Below, in pieces: positions 49,918-62,071 of a stretch of 64,000 nt of DNA. Below the pieces are notes generated by a model. It made no database searches. It saw only the letters and a list, made by a program, of their open reading frames with translations, and was not told where the DNA came from. The stretch comes from Buchnera aphidicola (Cinara kochiana kochiana). GTDB taxonomy: Bacteria > Pseudomonadota > Gammaproteobacteria > Enterobacterales > Enterobacteriaceae. Where the stretch lies: contig NZ_LR217707.1 in NCBI RefSeq assembly GCF_900698905.1, forward strand, positions 310,001 through 374,000. The letters are read 5' to 3'. Each line of letters opens with the position of its first letter. The first letter of the stretch is position 1. A program made the translations under genes and the position numbers.

Positions 49918-50235
49918 ATGTTTACTAACGAAAAAATCAACGAAATTATGCAACAAGCTAAAAAAATACAACAAAAGATTGAAAAAATACAAAAAGATAT
50001 CAATACAACTGATATTGTAGGAAAATCAGGAATTGATTTAATCTCCATAGTTATGAATGGAAATTATATTTGTAAATCTATCACTATAAACGATGAATTA
50101 TGGAACGAAAATAATAAATTATTATTACAAGATCTAATTGTTGCCGCTATTAATGATGCTGTAAAAAAAATTTCAAAACTACAACAAAAAAAAATGTTAA
50201 TAAATCCTGAATTTATACAATCAAATAACAAATAA
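49918..50235 (+). CDS. ybaB: Nucleoid-associated protein YbaB/EbfC
   Basis: A 105-residue small DNA-binding protein (E. coli 109). It begins with a helical Gln/Lys-rich segment (QQAKKIQQKIEKIQKDI) and keeps VMNGNYICKSITIND and LLQDLIVAAINDAVKKI. Family members form dimers that bind DNA. It lies in the conserved dnaX-ybaB order; recR, next in E. coli, is missing and htpG follows. Confidence 0.95.
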   Translation: MFTNEKINEIMQQAKKIQQKIEKIQKDINTTDIVGKSGIDLISIVMNGNYICKSITINDELWNENNKLLLQDLIVAAINDAVKKISKLQQKKMLINPEFIQSNNK

Positions 50236-50332
50236 AATAAATAATTCTTTAATTTTAAAAAATCAGTTATAATACATATTATAAAATATTATTTTTATAA
50301 AATATATATTCTAAAATACTATAAGGGTAAAA

Positions 50333-52204
50333 ATGAACGATAATAACAAAAAAACTCATATCTTTCAGTCAGAAGTAAAAGAATTATTACATCTTATGAT
50401 TCATTCATTATATTCTAATAAAGAAATTTTTTTAAGGGAATTAATATCTAATTCATCTGATGCAATAGAAAAAATAAGATTTGAAAAAATATATAATCCA
50501 GACAAATATACTCAAAATTCATATACTCCTAAAATACAAATTTCTGTTAATAAACAAGAGAAAAAAATTATCATTTCTGATAATGGAATCGGAATGACTC
50601 ATGAAGAAGTTATCAAAAATTTAGGCACAATAGCTAAATCTGGAACAAAATCTTTTTTAAATCAGATCAAAAATACAGAAAAAAAAGAAAAAAATGAATT
50701 TATTGGTCAATTTGGAGTTGGATTTTATTCATCTTTTATAGTGTCTGATATAGTTTCTGTATACACTAAACATGCTTCAAATACAACAAAATCCGGAACA
50801 TTATGGATTTCAAACGGAAAAGGAGAATATTCTGTAGAAACAGTTGACATAAAAGAACATGGTACAAAAATTATTTTATCGCTTAAACCATCGGAACAAG
50901 AATTTTTAGAAAATTGGAAAATTAAACAAATAATAAAAAAATATTCTGACCATATTTCAATACCCATTGAGATAGAAAATTATGACGAAAAAACTAAAAT
51001 TATTTCGTGGGAAAAAATTAACGAAGCACAAGCAATATGGACTCAAAATAAAAATAATATTACAAAAGAATCCTATCAAAAATTTTACACATATATTACC
51101 AATGATACTGAAAAACCATTGATATGGAGCCACAATAAAGTTGAAGGTAAACAAGAATATATCAATTTATTATATATTCCTAGAAAAGCAGCATGGGATA
51201 TGTGGCATCGCGAAAATAAACACGGATTAAAATTATATGTAAAACATGTGTTTATTATGGACGAAGCAACGCAATTCTTACCCAACTATTTACGTTTTGT
51301 AAAGGGAATTATAGATTCTCAAGATTTACCATTAAATATTTCTAGAGAAATATTACAAGACAGTTCTGTAACTCATATTTTACGTAAAACATTAACTAAA
51401 CGTATTTTAAAAATATTAAACGATCTATCTATACAAAATAATAAAAAATACCAAAAATTTTGGAACGTATTTGGATTAGTTATAAAAGAAGGTATAGCTG
51501 AAGATTCTGAAAATCAAAAAATAATCGCTAATTTATTAAGATTTTCATCAATACAAAACCATGATAAAGAACAAAATTTGTCATTAAAAAATTATACCGA
51601 TAACATGATCTCAGAGCAAAAAAAAATATATTTTATCACTTCTGATAGTTATAAATCTGCTTTAAACAGTCCACATTTAGAAATATTTAAAGATAAAAAT
51701 ATTGATGTATTATTATTATCAGATAGAATTGATGAATGGATGATGAACTATTTAACTGAATTTAATAATATAAAATTTCAATCAGTCAGTAAATCAGATG
51801 ATTCTCTTGAAAAATTAATTTCAACAAAAAATAATGATAATAATAACAAATTAAGTAATTTTATTGAAAAAATAAAAAAAATATTAAAAGATAAAATTAA
51901 AGATGTTCGAATAACTTATCGATTAAAGAATACACCCGCAATAGTTTTAACAGATTCTAATGATATGAGTACTCAAATGGCAAAAATATTTAGCGCTGCA
52001 GGACAACCTATACCAAAAATAAAATATATATTAGAAATTAATCCAAAACATCCGTTAATAAAAAAAATAAAAAAAGTAGAAAATGAAACAGAATTCTCTG
52101 ATTGGATTGAATTATTGTTAGAGCAATCTATTCTAGCAGAAAAAGGTAGTTTAGATAATCCTCATATTTTTATTAATAGAATTAATAATCTATTTATATT
52201 ATAG
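50333..52204 (+). CDS. htpG: Molecular chaperone HtpG (Hsp90)
   Basis: A 623-residue Hsp90 (E. coli 624). The N-terminal ATP site has ELISNSSDAIEK (about 36-47), SDNGIGMT (about 82) and GQFGVGFYSSF; the middle-domain motif LPLNISREILQ and the C-terminal dimerisation region are conserved. AAGGG precedes the ATG. High conservation suggests strong selection, in line with the heavy chaperone dependence of endosymbionts. Confidence 0.98.
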   Translation: MNDNNKKTHIFQSEVKELLHLMIHSLYSNKEIFLRELISNSSDAIEKIRFEKIYNPDKYTQNSYTPKIQISVNKQEKKIIISDNGIGMTHEEVIKNLGTIAKSGTKSFLNQIKNTEKKEKNEFIGQFGVGFYSSFIVSDIVSVYTKHASNTTKSGTLWISNGKGEYSVETVDIKEHGTKIILSLKPSEQEFLENWKIKQIIKKYSDHISIPIEIENYDEKTKIISWEKINEAQAIWTQNKNNITKESYQKFYTYITNDTEKPLIWSHNKVEGKQEYINLLYIPRKAAWDMWHRENKHGLKLYVKHVFIMDEATQFLPNYLRFVKGIIDSQDLPLNISREILQDSSVTHILRKTLTKRILKILNDLSIQNNKKYQKFWNVFGLVIKEGIAEDSENQKIIANLLRFSSIQNHDKEQNLSLKNYTDNMISEQKKIYFITSDSYKSALNSPHLEIFKDKNIDVLLLSDRIDEWMMNYLTEFNNIKFQSVSKSDDSLEKLISTKNNDNNNKLSNFIEKIKKILKDKIKDVRITYRLKNTPAIVLTDSNDMSTQMAKIFSAAGQPIPKIKYILEINPKHPLIKKIKKVENETEFSDWIELLLEQSILAEKGSLDNPHIFINRINNLFIL

Positions 52205-52273
52205 AAGTTATATTAAATAAAAGTTAATGTTATTTATATAGAATAAAATTATTTTTTAAGGAAAAATCTTATT

Positions 52274-52936
52274 ATGATACGTATTATTATGCTAGGAGCA
52301 CCTGGCAGCGGAAAAGGAACACAAACACAATTATTATCAAAATATTTTTGTATACCTTTTATTTCAGCCGGAGAAATATTACGTCAAGAAATCAGAAAAA
52401 ATGAAAAAAATAAAAACTATATAAAAAATATAATAAATAAAGGAAAATTAGTAAAAAATTCTTTTATTATAAAAATAATTAAAAAAAAAATTCAAGAAAA
52501 AATTTATTTAAACGGATTTATACTCGATGGATTTCCAAGAACCATTAAACAGGCAGAATCCTTAAAAAAATACATTAAAATAGAATTTATTCTATATTTA
52601 AAAATTAAATTAGAAAATATAATAAATAGAATTGAAGGTAGATTAATACACGAATCATCCGGAAGAACATATCATGAAACATTAAATCCTCCTAAAAAAA
52701 AAAATATAGATAACATAACCGGAGAATTATTAACCAAAAGAAAAGATGATACCAAAAAAATTATTATTACAAGATTACAAGAATATGAAAAATTTACTAA
52801 ACCATTAATAAAATGGTTCAAAAAAGAAGAGTTGAAAAATACAATTAAATATTTAGAAATAAATGCTAATACATCTATCCAATATATTCATAAAAAAATA
52901 ATTAAAAAATTAAATATAAACCAAAAAAATAATTAA
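52274..52936 (+). CDS. adk: Adenylate kinase
   Basis: A 220-residue enzyme (E. coli 214). P-loop GAPGSGKGTQ is at 7-16, DGFPRT near 85, and the long LID domain begins GRLIHESSGRTYH with a variant Lys-rich segment. It interconverts AMP, ADP and ATP. AAGG lies about 12 bases before ATG 52274. The stop codon is only 6 bases from the 3' end of the minus-strand tRNA-Arg gene. Confidence 0.97.
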   Translation: MIRIIMLGAPGSGKGTQTQLLSKYFCIPFISAGEILRQEIRKNEKNKNYIKNIINKGKLVKNSFIIKIIKKKIQEKIYLNGFILDGFPRTIKQAESLKKYIKIEFILYLKIKLENIINRIEGRLIHESSGRTYHETLNPPKKKNIDNITGELLTKRKDDTKKIIITRLQEYEKFTKPLIKWFKKEELKNTIKYLEINANTSIQYIHKKIIKKLNINQKNN

Positions 52937-52942
52937 AATTTC

Positions 52943-53017
52943 TGCGCTCTACAGGAATCGAACCTGTAACCTACAGCTTAGAAGGCTGTTGCTCTATCCA
53001 AATTGAGCTAAGAGCGC
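52943..53017 (-). tRNA. tRNA-Arg (anticodon UCU)
   Basis: The minus strand starts GCGCTCTTAGCTCA, has anticodon loop CTTCTAA (anticodon UCU, reading AGA/AGG) and T arm ACAGGTTCGATTCCTGT. The acceptor ends AGAGCGC plus A; CCA is not encoded (the next bases are GAA). It closely resembles E. coli argU. AGA is the favoured Arg codon in this AT-rich genome, so it should be the major arginine tRNA. Confidence 0.96.
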
Positions 53018-53036
53018 TAAAGGAAATATTATTTAT

Positions 53037-53065
53037 ATTATAAATAATATGATATAAAATATCAA
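53037..53065 (-). promoter_or_regulatory. Probable promoter of tRNA-Arg
   Basis: On the minus strand TTGATA (53060-53065) and perfect TATAAT (53037-53042) are 17 bases apart, and the tRNA begins 19 bases after the -10. Confidence 0.6.
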
Positions 53066-53120
53066 TCATACAATGATATATAAATTAAAATTTATATTTT
53101 AAAATTATTTAATAAAAACA

Positions 53121-53167
53121 TTAAACCAATAAAAATACAAATTAATATTTATGTTTTATTGGTTTAA
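53121..53167 (-). terminator. Probable terminator of cysS (14-bp inverted repeat)
   Basis: TTAAACCAATAAAA and TTTTATTGGTTTAA form a perfect 14-bp stem with a 19-base loop, 130 bases after the minus-strand cysS stop. On the minus strand it is followed by TGTTTTTATT, a T-rich tail. Confidence 0.6.
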
Positions 53168-53296
53168 AAATAAAATTCATATTAATAAAAACAAAAATTT
53201 AAGAATTAAAATAATTTAAAATAAAAATATATATAATATTAATTATTTTAAATAATATTAAATTTTTTAATACAAACTTAACCAACAATATATTAA

Positions 53297-54709
53297 TTAT
53301 TTATTTATAAATTTATATGTAGAATTACTATAATGATCTTCTACTATAACTCCTAAAGTTAATAACTTTTGTCTAATAATATCTGCTAAATGCCATTTTT
53401 TATCTAATCGATAAACATTACGCATGCTTACTAATTCTTTAACAATAATAATATCGATCATAGATTTACGATAATTAGGAAATAAAAAATTTTTAGGTTT
53501 ATGATATAATAAACCCAATATATTACCAAGAGAAATAAGATCATAAGCTAAAACATTTGCTAAAAAAATATTACTTTTCTTAATTTTATTGATATATTGT
53601 GATAATTTCTGTAATATTGAACATGCCTGAGGTGTATTAAAATCATTATTCATAGCAGTATAAAATTGATTTTTAAATACATTTCGTATTTTAATTTCAT
53701 AATCTATTGGCACAACATCAATAACTGTACAATTTAATATAGAAGTATATATTTTATTTAATATATTTTTAGATAAACATAATTTTTTTTTAGAAAACAA
53801 TAGGGGATGACGATAATGCGTTAATAAAATATAATACCTAATAACTTCAGAATCATATTTTTTTAATAAATTACGTATAAAAATGGTGTTCGATAATGAT
53901 TTTGACATTTTTTGATTATTAATAATCACCATGCCAATATGGACCCAAAATGGTACAGAAAAAGAGTCATTTAAACTTTTTAATTGTGTAATTTCATTTT
54001 CATGATGCGGAAATAATAAATCAATGCCACCGCCATGAATATTCAGTCTATTTTTAAAAAATTTATGAATTATAGCAGAACATTCAATATGCCAACCAGG
54101 GCGACCAGGTCCCCAAGGAGACGTCCAAAATGGATCAGAACGATTTATATTGTGCTTCCATAAAACAAAATCGTCAGAATTATTTAAATTAGAGGAAAAA
54201 TGAGATATTAATTCATCATAAAAATAATTTTTTATTCTATGAGATAAAGATCCATAGTTTTTATATCGATTAATAGAAAATAATACATCTTTATTATCAT
54301 TAATATAAGCATATTTATTTTTTAACAAAATATCTATCGCAGATATAATATCCGCCATACATTCTGTTACACGCGGCTGACAATTCGGAATTTTTAAATT
54401 CAAAGATAAAAAATCTTCATTCATGAATTTAATCATACGTTCAACAAAAAAATTAACTGGTTCTTTGTGTTGATTTGCTTTATCAATGATTTTATCATCA
54501 ATATCCGTAATATTGCGCAAATAAAAAACCTTATAACCAATATGCTCTAAATAACGTATAATAATATCAAATACTAAAAAAGTACGTGCATGACCAATAT
54601 GACATAAATCATACACAGTAACACCACATACATAGATATTAATAATTTCTGTATGTAAAAATGTAAATCTCTCTTTTTTTTTTGTTAAAGTATTAAAAAC
54701 TTTTAACAT
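53297..54709 (-). CDS. cysS: Cysteinyl-tRNA synthetase
   Basis: A 470-residue class Ia synthetase (E. coli 461). Zinc-binding Cys precedes HIGH (CGVTVYDLCHIGHA), the zinc site continues with HIECSA and HHENE, and KMSKS is intact (KMSKSLSN, about 269). It charges tRNA-Cys. The C-terminal anticodon-binding part is shorter on conserved residues but of normal length. folD, which I recall lying next to it in some Buchnera, is absent. Confidence 0.97.
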   Translation of the reverse strand: MLKVFNTLTKKKERFTFLHTEIINIYVCGVTVYDLCHIGHARTFLVFDIIIRYLEHIGYKVFYLRNITDIDDKIIDKANQHKEPVNFFVERMIKFMNEDFLSLNLKIPNCQPRVTECMADIISAIDILLKNKYAYINDNKDVLFSINRYKNYGSLSHRIKNYFYDELISHFSSNLNNSDDFVLWKHNINRSDPFWTSPWGPGRPGWHIECSAIIHKFFKNRLNIHGGGIDLLFPHHENEITQLKSLNDSFSVPFWVHIGMVIINNQKMSKSLSNTIFIRNLLKKYDSEVIRYYILLTHYRHPLLFSKKKLCLSKNILNKIYTSILNCTVIDVVPIDYEIKIRNVFKNQFYTAMNNDFNTPQACSILQKLSQYINKIKKSNIFLANVLAYDLISLGNILGLLYHKPKNFLFPNYRKSMIDIIIVKELVSMRNVYRLDKKWHLADIIRQKLLTLGVIVEDHYSNSTYKFINK

Positions 54710-54899
54710 ACTAATACTCTTAATATATAAATATAAAATTTATATAATAAATTTATTATTAAAATAAATTGTATAAAATATATATATTGTTTTATTTAAT
54801 TACAAAAATGAAATATAATATATAAATATATATTAAACTTTAATTAAAAATAAATAAAAATATAAAAATACAAAAATTAATAAAAATTAGAGAATAATC

Positions 54900-55163
54900 A
54901 TGAAAAATAACCTAGAAAAATTATTAAAATTTCCGTGTACATTTACCTATAAAGTAATAGGACTAGCACAACCTGAACTTACCAACAATATAATCAAAAT
55001 TATACAAACACATATACCTGGAGATTATGCTCCACAAATAAAATCAAGCAACAAAGGAACATACCTATCAATATCAATAACAATTTGCGCACAAAATTTT
55101 AAACAAATAAAAAATTTATACAAAGAACTTAGCAAGATTCATTTAGTTAGAATGGTATTATAA
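54900..55163 (+). CDS. ybeD: DUF493 family protein YbeD
   Basis: An 87-residue protein identical in length to E. coli YbeD. It keeps LLKFPCTFTYKVIG, HIPGDYAPQIKSSNKGTYLSISITI and the C-terminal LVRMVL. The fold resembles allosteric regulatory (ACT-like) domains; the function is not established. It converges on cspE with a shared hairpin between them. GAG lies about 8 bases before the ATG. Confidence 0.94.
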   Translation: MKNNLEKLLKFPCTFTYKVIGLAQPELTNNIIKIIQTHIPGDYAPQIKSSNKGTYLSISITICAQNFKQIKNLYKELSKIHLVRMVL

Positions 55164-55167
55164 ATAA

Positions 55168-55205
55168 TTTTGCGATGCGAAATTATTAAAATCCGCACCG
55201 CAAAA
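55168..55205. terminator. Bidirectional terminator between ybeD and cspE
   Basis: A 12-bp stem (TTTTGCGATGCG with CGCACCGCAAAA, one mismatched pair) and a 14-base loop sits between convergent genes. It is GC-rich for this genome and carries A/T runs on both sides. Confidence 0.7.
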
Positions 55206-55248
55206 GTACAGCTAACATGTAAGATAAGTAAAATTTTTAAATATTTTA

Positions 55249-55458
55249 TTATAAACTAACTACATTAGCAGCTGACGGCCCTTTTGCGCCTTCGGTAATT
55301 TCGAATTCAACACTTTGACCTTCTGCCAAAGTTTTAAACCCGTTGCTTTGGATAGCAGAAAAATGAACAAAAACATCCTTGCTTCCATCTTCTGGTGTAA
55401 TGAAACCAAAACCTTTAGATTCATTAAACCACTTTACATTACCTTTAATCTTGGACAT
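55249..55458 (-). CDS. cspE: Cold-shock-like RNA chaperone CspE
   Basis: A 69-residue OB-fold protein, nearly identical to E. coli CspE. RNP1 KGFGFI and RNP2 VFVHF are intact. It binds single-stranded RNA and DNA, melts RNA hairpins and can act as an antiterminator. Its G+C looks markedly higher than that of its neighbours, in keeping with very strong protein conservation. AAGGTAA precedes the ATG. It lies downstream of 5S rRNA on the same strand, with a 225-base leader region. Confidence 0.98.
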   Translation of the reverse strand: MSKIKGNVKWFNESKGFGFITPEDGSKDVFVHFSAIQSNGFKTLAEGQSVEFEITEGAKGPSAANVVSL

Positions 55459-55683
55459 CTATATATTACCTTAGAATGAAAAATGTAAACTAAAACTTAT
55501 ACCTATAGTAAATGTACTATTTATAAATAATAAATCTATTATATATATTAAAAATATATTATATATAAAATATAAATATTTTATGTTAAATAAAATATTT
55601 CAATTAAAGTTAAAATTTAAAAACAATAGATATAAATAAGAATATAAAAATTTTAAAAATATGATAGAAAGTTAAAAAATAAT

Positions 55684-55800
55684 ACCTGGCAATGTCCTAC
55701 TCTCACACGAGGAAACCTCGTACTACCATCGGCGTTGAAATGTTTCACTTCTGAGTTCGAAATGGATTCAGGTGGTACCATAACACTATTGTTGCCAGGT
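55684..55800 (-). rRNA. rrf: 5S ribosomal RNA
   Basis: About 117 bases on the minus strand. The ends pair (ACCTGGCAAC at the 5' end with TTGCCAGGT at the 3' end), and internal segments such as CCATTTCGAACTCAGAAGTGAAA and ACGCCGATGG-like sequence are diagnostic. It follows 23S by 32 bases. Confidence 0.97.
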
Positions 55801-55832
55801 TTTATTCTTTAGAAAAACACCTCTGGTGTTGT

Positions 55833-58761
<2,929 letters not shown>

Positions 58762-58898
58762 TTACAACCCACAGGTGTTTTTCTAAAATTTCTATCATAT
58801 CCAAATTTTTAAAGAACTTCACTATTAATCTGTTTCAGATTAAACAAAAAGATTATATCATATATTTTTTTTTTAGTACACAAAAATATTTTAATTTT

Positions 58899-58970
58899 TG
58901 TCCCCTAGGGGATTTGAACCCCTGTTGCCGCCGTGAAAGGGCGATGTCCTAACCACTAGACGAAGAGGAC
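58899..58970 (-). tRNA. tRNA-Glu (anticodon UUC)
   Basis: The minus strand begins GTCCTCTTCGTCTAGTGG, has the anticodon loop CTTTCAC (UUC) and T arm CAGGGGTTCAAATCCCCTA. The acceptor ends AGGGGAC plus A; CCA is not encoded. In enteric rRNA operons tRNA-Glu sits between 16S and 23S; here it heads the detached 23S-5S unit next to aroE, a known Buchnera arrangement. Confidence 0.97.
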
Positions 58971-59000
58971 AGAAAATACTTAATATAATTATATATTTCA

Positions 59001-59028
59001 ATGTTACAGAATGTATCTAAAGTGTCAA
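59001..59028 (-). promoter_or_regulatory. Candidate promoter of tRNA-Glu-23S-5S
   Basis: A perfect TTGACA (59023-59028) lies on the minus strand with TAACAT (59001-59006) 16 bases away, 30 bases before the tRNA. A perfect TATAAT closer to the tRNA (58988-58993) is an alternative -10 but lacks a good -35. Confidence 0.45.
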
Positions 59029-59149
59029 GTGTTTTTTATAAATTTAACAGAAATATATTTATTAATTTAATATTATTTACATTAAAAAAATTTTTATCAA
59101 GTTTTATAAAAATATCCATTAAATAATTTTTATAAAAATACATAAGAAT

Positions 59150-59986
59150 TTATTTATATAACAGGTCAATATTTTTTTTAATATTTGGTAATACATTAAA
59201 CCACGAAAAACATGAATAGGCTGCTTGAGCCACTAACATACCTAAACCATCCGAAATATATTTACTACCCAAAGATTTACATAATAATAAAAATGGAGTT
59301 AATATACGTGTTTTTGAGTAAGATACGTCATAACATCTAGTATGAGGAAAAACTAAATTTTTTGGAAAATCAGGAGATTTATTATATAAACCACATGAAG
59401 TGACATTGATAATAAGGTCAAAATTATTTATACATGTATCAGTTGAAAATAAAGAAATATTTCCAAAAATTTTAAATCTATTGACTAATTTAACTGCTTT
59501 GCTAATTGTTCTATTTAACACACATACAGAGCATTTTTCTTGTAATAAATGATATATAATAGAATAAGCAGCTCCTCCAGAACCCAATAATAATATTTGA
59601 GATCGTTTTTTAATATATTGCAATCGCTTTAAATCAAAAATTAAACCTATTCCATCAGTATTATCACCTAAAATGTTATAATCTGACAATTTTATCAATG
59701 TATTAATGGAACCTGAAATTTTTGCTATTTTTGTATATTTATTTGGTATTATAAATGATTTTTTTTTAAACGGTACCGTAATATTACACCCCAAGCCTCC
59801 ATTTCTTAAAAATTTTATTACTTTAGTAAAAAAATTTGATTTTGTACATAAAAAAGAGTTATAATTGTAATTAATATTTATTTCTTTAGAAAAATTACTA
59901 TGTATTATAGGAGATAAAGAATGATCTACCGGATTACCAAATAAAGCAATATATTTTTTTTTTTTTATAAAATTTTCTATGTTCAT
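59150..59986 (-). CDS. aroE: Shikimate dehydrogenase
   Basis: A 278-residue NADP enzyme (E. coli 272). The start region ALFGNPVDHSLSPIIH, catalytic Lys in NITVPFKKK, catalytic Asp in NTDGIGL, the nucleotide-binding GSGGAAYS and DGLGMLVAQAA are present. It reduces dehydroshikimate on the chorismate pathway, leading to the aromatic amino acids. I choose ATG 59986 because an AGGA lies about 6 bases upstream; the frame extends to 60025 without conservation. It is immediately next to the rRNA unit on the same strand. Confidence 0.96.
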   Translation of the reverse strand: MNIENFIKKKKYIALFGNPVDHSLSPIIHSNFSKEININYNYNSFLCTKSNFFTKVIKFLRNGGLGCNITVPFKKKSFIIPNKYTKIAKISGSINTLIKLSDYNILGDNTDGIGLIFDLKRLQYIKKRSQILLLGSGGAAYSIIYHLLQEKCSVCVLNRTISKAVKLVNRFKIFGNISLFSTDTCINNFDLIINVTSCGLYNKSPDFPKNLVFPHTRCYDVSYSKTRILTPFLLLCKSLGSKYISDGLGMLVAQAAYSCFSWFNVLPNIKKNIDLLYK

Positions 59987-60075
59987 GTCTGTTCCTAAAA
60001 AATAAGTAATAACTGTGATATCCATACAAATATATAAAAATCCATTAATATATTAATTAATATATAATATTATAT

Positions 60076-60525
60076 ATGTCAATACATAAAATTTTAAAAT
60101 TTCCAGATTATCGTTTACGTTTAAAATCAAAACCAATAAAAAAAATCAATAAAAAAACAATAAAAATTATATACGATATGTTTGATACCATGTATGCTAA
60201 TAACGGAATTGGATTAGCGGCACCACAAATTAATATATTAAAAAAAATTATAGTTATCAGTTCGCTTACATCCAATCAATCAGAATTGATTTTAATTAAT
60301 CCTGTTATTTTAAAAAAAAATCAAGAATATATAAATACACAAGAAGGTTGTTTGTCTATACCTAACAAAACAGCCATTATTAACAGATCTAGTTATATAA
60401 AAATACAAGCTTTTAATCATCTTGGTAAATTATTCACACTAGAAGCGAGATCATTATTATCTATTTGTATTCAACATGAAATGGACCATCTAATCGGGAA
60501 ATTATTTATAGACTATATACACTAA
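60076..60525 (+). CDS. def: Peptide deformylase
   Basis: A 149-residue metallo-hydrolase (E. coli 169). All three family motifs are present: GIGLAAPQ (about 43-50), EGCLSIP (about 93) and the metal-binding QHEMDH (about 135). It removes the formyl group from new proteins. It lacks about 20 C-terminal residues of the E. coli enzyme, a part dispensable for activity there as far as I recall. fmt follows after 36 bases, the conserved pair. Confidence 0.96.
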   Translation: MSIHKILKFPDYRLRLKSKPIKKINKKTIKIIYDMFDTMYANNGIGLAAPQINILKKIIVISSLTSNQSELILINPVILKKNQEYINTQEGCLSIPNKTAIINRSSYIKIQAFNHLGKLFTLEARSLLSICIQHEMDHLIGKLFIDYIH

Positions 60526-60561
60526 TGTATTTTCTATCAAATAAATTATCGTATTTATTAT

Positions 60562-61518
60562 ATGTTAAAAAAAAAATTAAAAATTATTTTTGCAGGTAGC
60601 AATGAATTTTCATTAGCACACCTTCGTTCATTATTTTATTCTAAACACACCATTGCAGCAATAATCATTAAACTGGATAATATCTATTGTAAAAAAAAAG
60701 AAAATCGGTTTTCTCCTATTAAAAAATTTGCAATTCGGCATAATATCTCAATCTTACAAACAAATAATTTATATGAAAAAAAAATTTATTCATCGATTTT
60801 AAAAATATATGCAGATATATTAATCGTATCTTCTTACGGATCAATAATTCCAGATAAAATTTTGCAATTATTTACTTTTGGCGGTATTAATATACATGCT
60901 TCTTTATTACCTCGATGGAAAGGCGCTGCACCAATTCAATGGGCAATATTATCAGGAGATAAGTATACCGGAATTAGCGTAATAAAAATGAATTCTAAAA
61001 TTGATTGCGGGAAAATCATTTATCAATTATCTTGTCCAATTAATATAACTGATAATGCAATAACATTATCCGCTAAATTAATTCCTATTTCATTACAGTG
61101 TATGTATCAATCATTAAATATAATTGCAGAATCTAATATAAAAAATTTACACAAAAATAAAAATGTTATAGAAACCATTGCTCCAAAAATAAAAAAAATA
61201 GATGCTAAAATAAACTGGTCATATCCAGTAATAAAAATAGACCGATTAATCAGAGCATTTATTATATGGCCATGTTGTTATTTTTTCATTAATAACTATT
61301 GTATAAAAATTAAAAAATCATCCATCATATCTTTTGAAAAAACAAATTTTAAAAATGGAGAAATTATTAACATTAGTAAAGAAGGAATAGCAGTTAATAC
61401 TCAAAAAGGAGTATTAAATATAAAAAAAATACAAATACCTGGTAAAAAAACTCTGCATATTAAACAAATTTTAAATTCAAATAAAAAATTTTTTATTAAA
61501 AATACTATTTTAAAATAA
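60562..61518 (+). CDS. fmt: Methionyl-tRNA formyltransferase
   Basis: A 318-residue enzyme (E. coli 315). The formyl-folate site INIHASLLPRWKGAAPIQWAIL (catalytic Asn/His, about 108-129) and DCGKI are conserved, followed by a C-terminal OB-like tRNA-binding domain. It formylates Met-tRNA-fMet, whose gene is also in this window. Together with def it completes the formyl cycle. A strong terminator follows. Confidence 0.97.
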   Translation: MLKKKLKIIFAGSNEFSLAHLRSLFYSKHTIAAIIIKLDNIYCKKKENRFSPIKKFAIRHNISILQTNNLYEKKIYSSILKIYADILIVSSYGSIIPDKILQLFTFGGINIHASLLPRWKGAAPIQWAILSGDKYTGISVIKMNSKIDCGKIIYQLSCPINITDNAITLSAKLIPISLQCMYQSLNIIAESNIKNLHKNKNVIETIAPKIKKIDAKINWSYPVIKIDRLIRAFIIWPCCYFFINNYCIKIKKSSIISFEKTNFKNGEIINISKEGIAVNTQKGVLNIKKIQIPGKKTLHIKQILNSNKKFFIKNTILK

Positions 61519-61566
61519 CAATTAAAATTAATTTATATAAAAATAAAAAATTTTTTAAATAACAAG

Positions 61567-61589
61567 AACGGCATAAAAATGCCGTTTTT
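61567..61589 (+). terminator. Terminator between fmt and rplQ
   Basis: An 8-bp stem AACGGCAT/ATGCCGTT with a 4-base loop followed by a T run forms a textbook intrinsic terminator for fmt; the complement also has T residues and may serve the convergent rplQ operon. Confidence 0.85.
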
Positions 61590-61638
61590 ATTAAACTAAT
61601 ATATATATAAAATACATTAAATTTTGGTTTAATAATTT

Positions 61639-62001
61639 TTATAAATTTCGGTCTACTAACTCTATATATGCAATTACAGCATTATCACCTTTTCTGAAAC
61701 CACATTTTAAGATACGTAAATAACCGCCAGGTCGAGAATAAAAATGAGGTCCTAACTCACGAAATAATTTTTTTACTGTAAAAATATCACGAATACGAGA
61801 AAATATTAATCGACGATTAGAAATCGTATCATATTTCGATATTGTAATAATCGGTTCAACAAAACGACGTAATTCTTTAGCTTTTGGTAAAGTAGTTTTA
61901 ATATGCTCATATCTAATTAATGAACATGTCATATTTTTTAACATAGATTCTAAATGACTACGTTTTCTATTTAATAATCGTCCTATTTTTCGATGTCTCA
62001 T
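61639..62001 (-). CDS. rplQ: 50S ribosomal protein L17
   Basis: A 120-residue protein (E. coli 127). [24 protein letters not shown] and the [18 protein letters not shown] segment match L17. The C-terminal tail of E. coli is slightly shortened. It is the last gene of the alpha operon rpsK-rpsD-rpoA-rplQ on the minus strand; rpoA lies 70 bases upstream. Confidence 0.98.
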   Translation of the reverse strand: MRHRKIGRLLNRKRSHLESMLKNMTCSLIRYEHIKTTLPKAKELRRFVEPIITISKYDTISNRRLIFSRIRDIFTVKKLFRELGPHFYSRPGGYLRILKCGFRKGDNAVIAYIELVDRNL

Positions 62002-62071
62002 AATTTATATACCTTACTAAAAATATGTAAAAATTTTTACATTATGTATAAAATAATATTGTTAAAAATAT

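Noticed and set aside
53026-53050. Perfect 11-bp AT-only palindrome upstream of tRNA-Arg
   Set aside because: It coincides with the -10 region of the tRNA promoter, and A/T-only palindromes of this size are expected by chance in such DNA.
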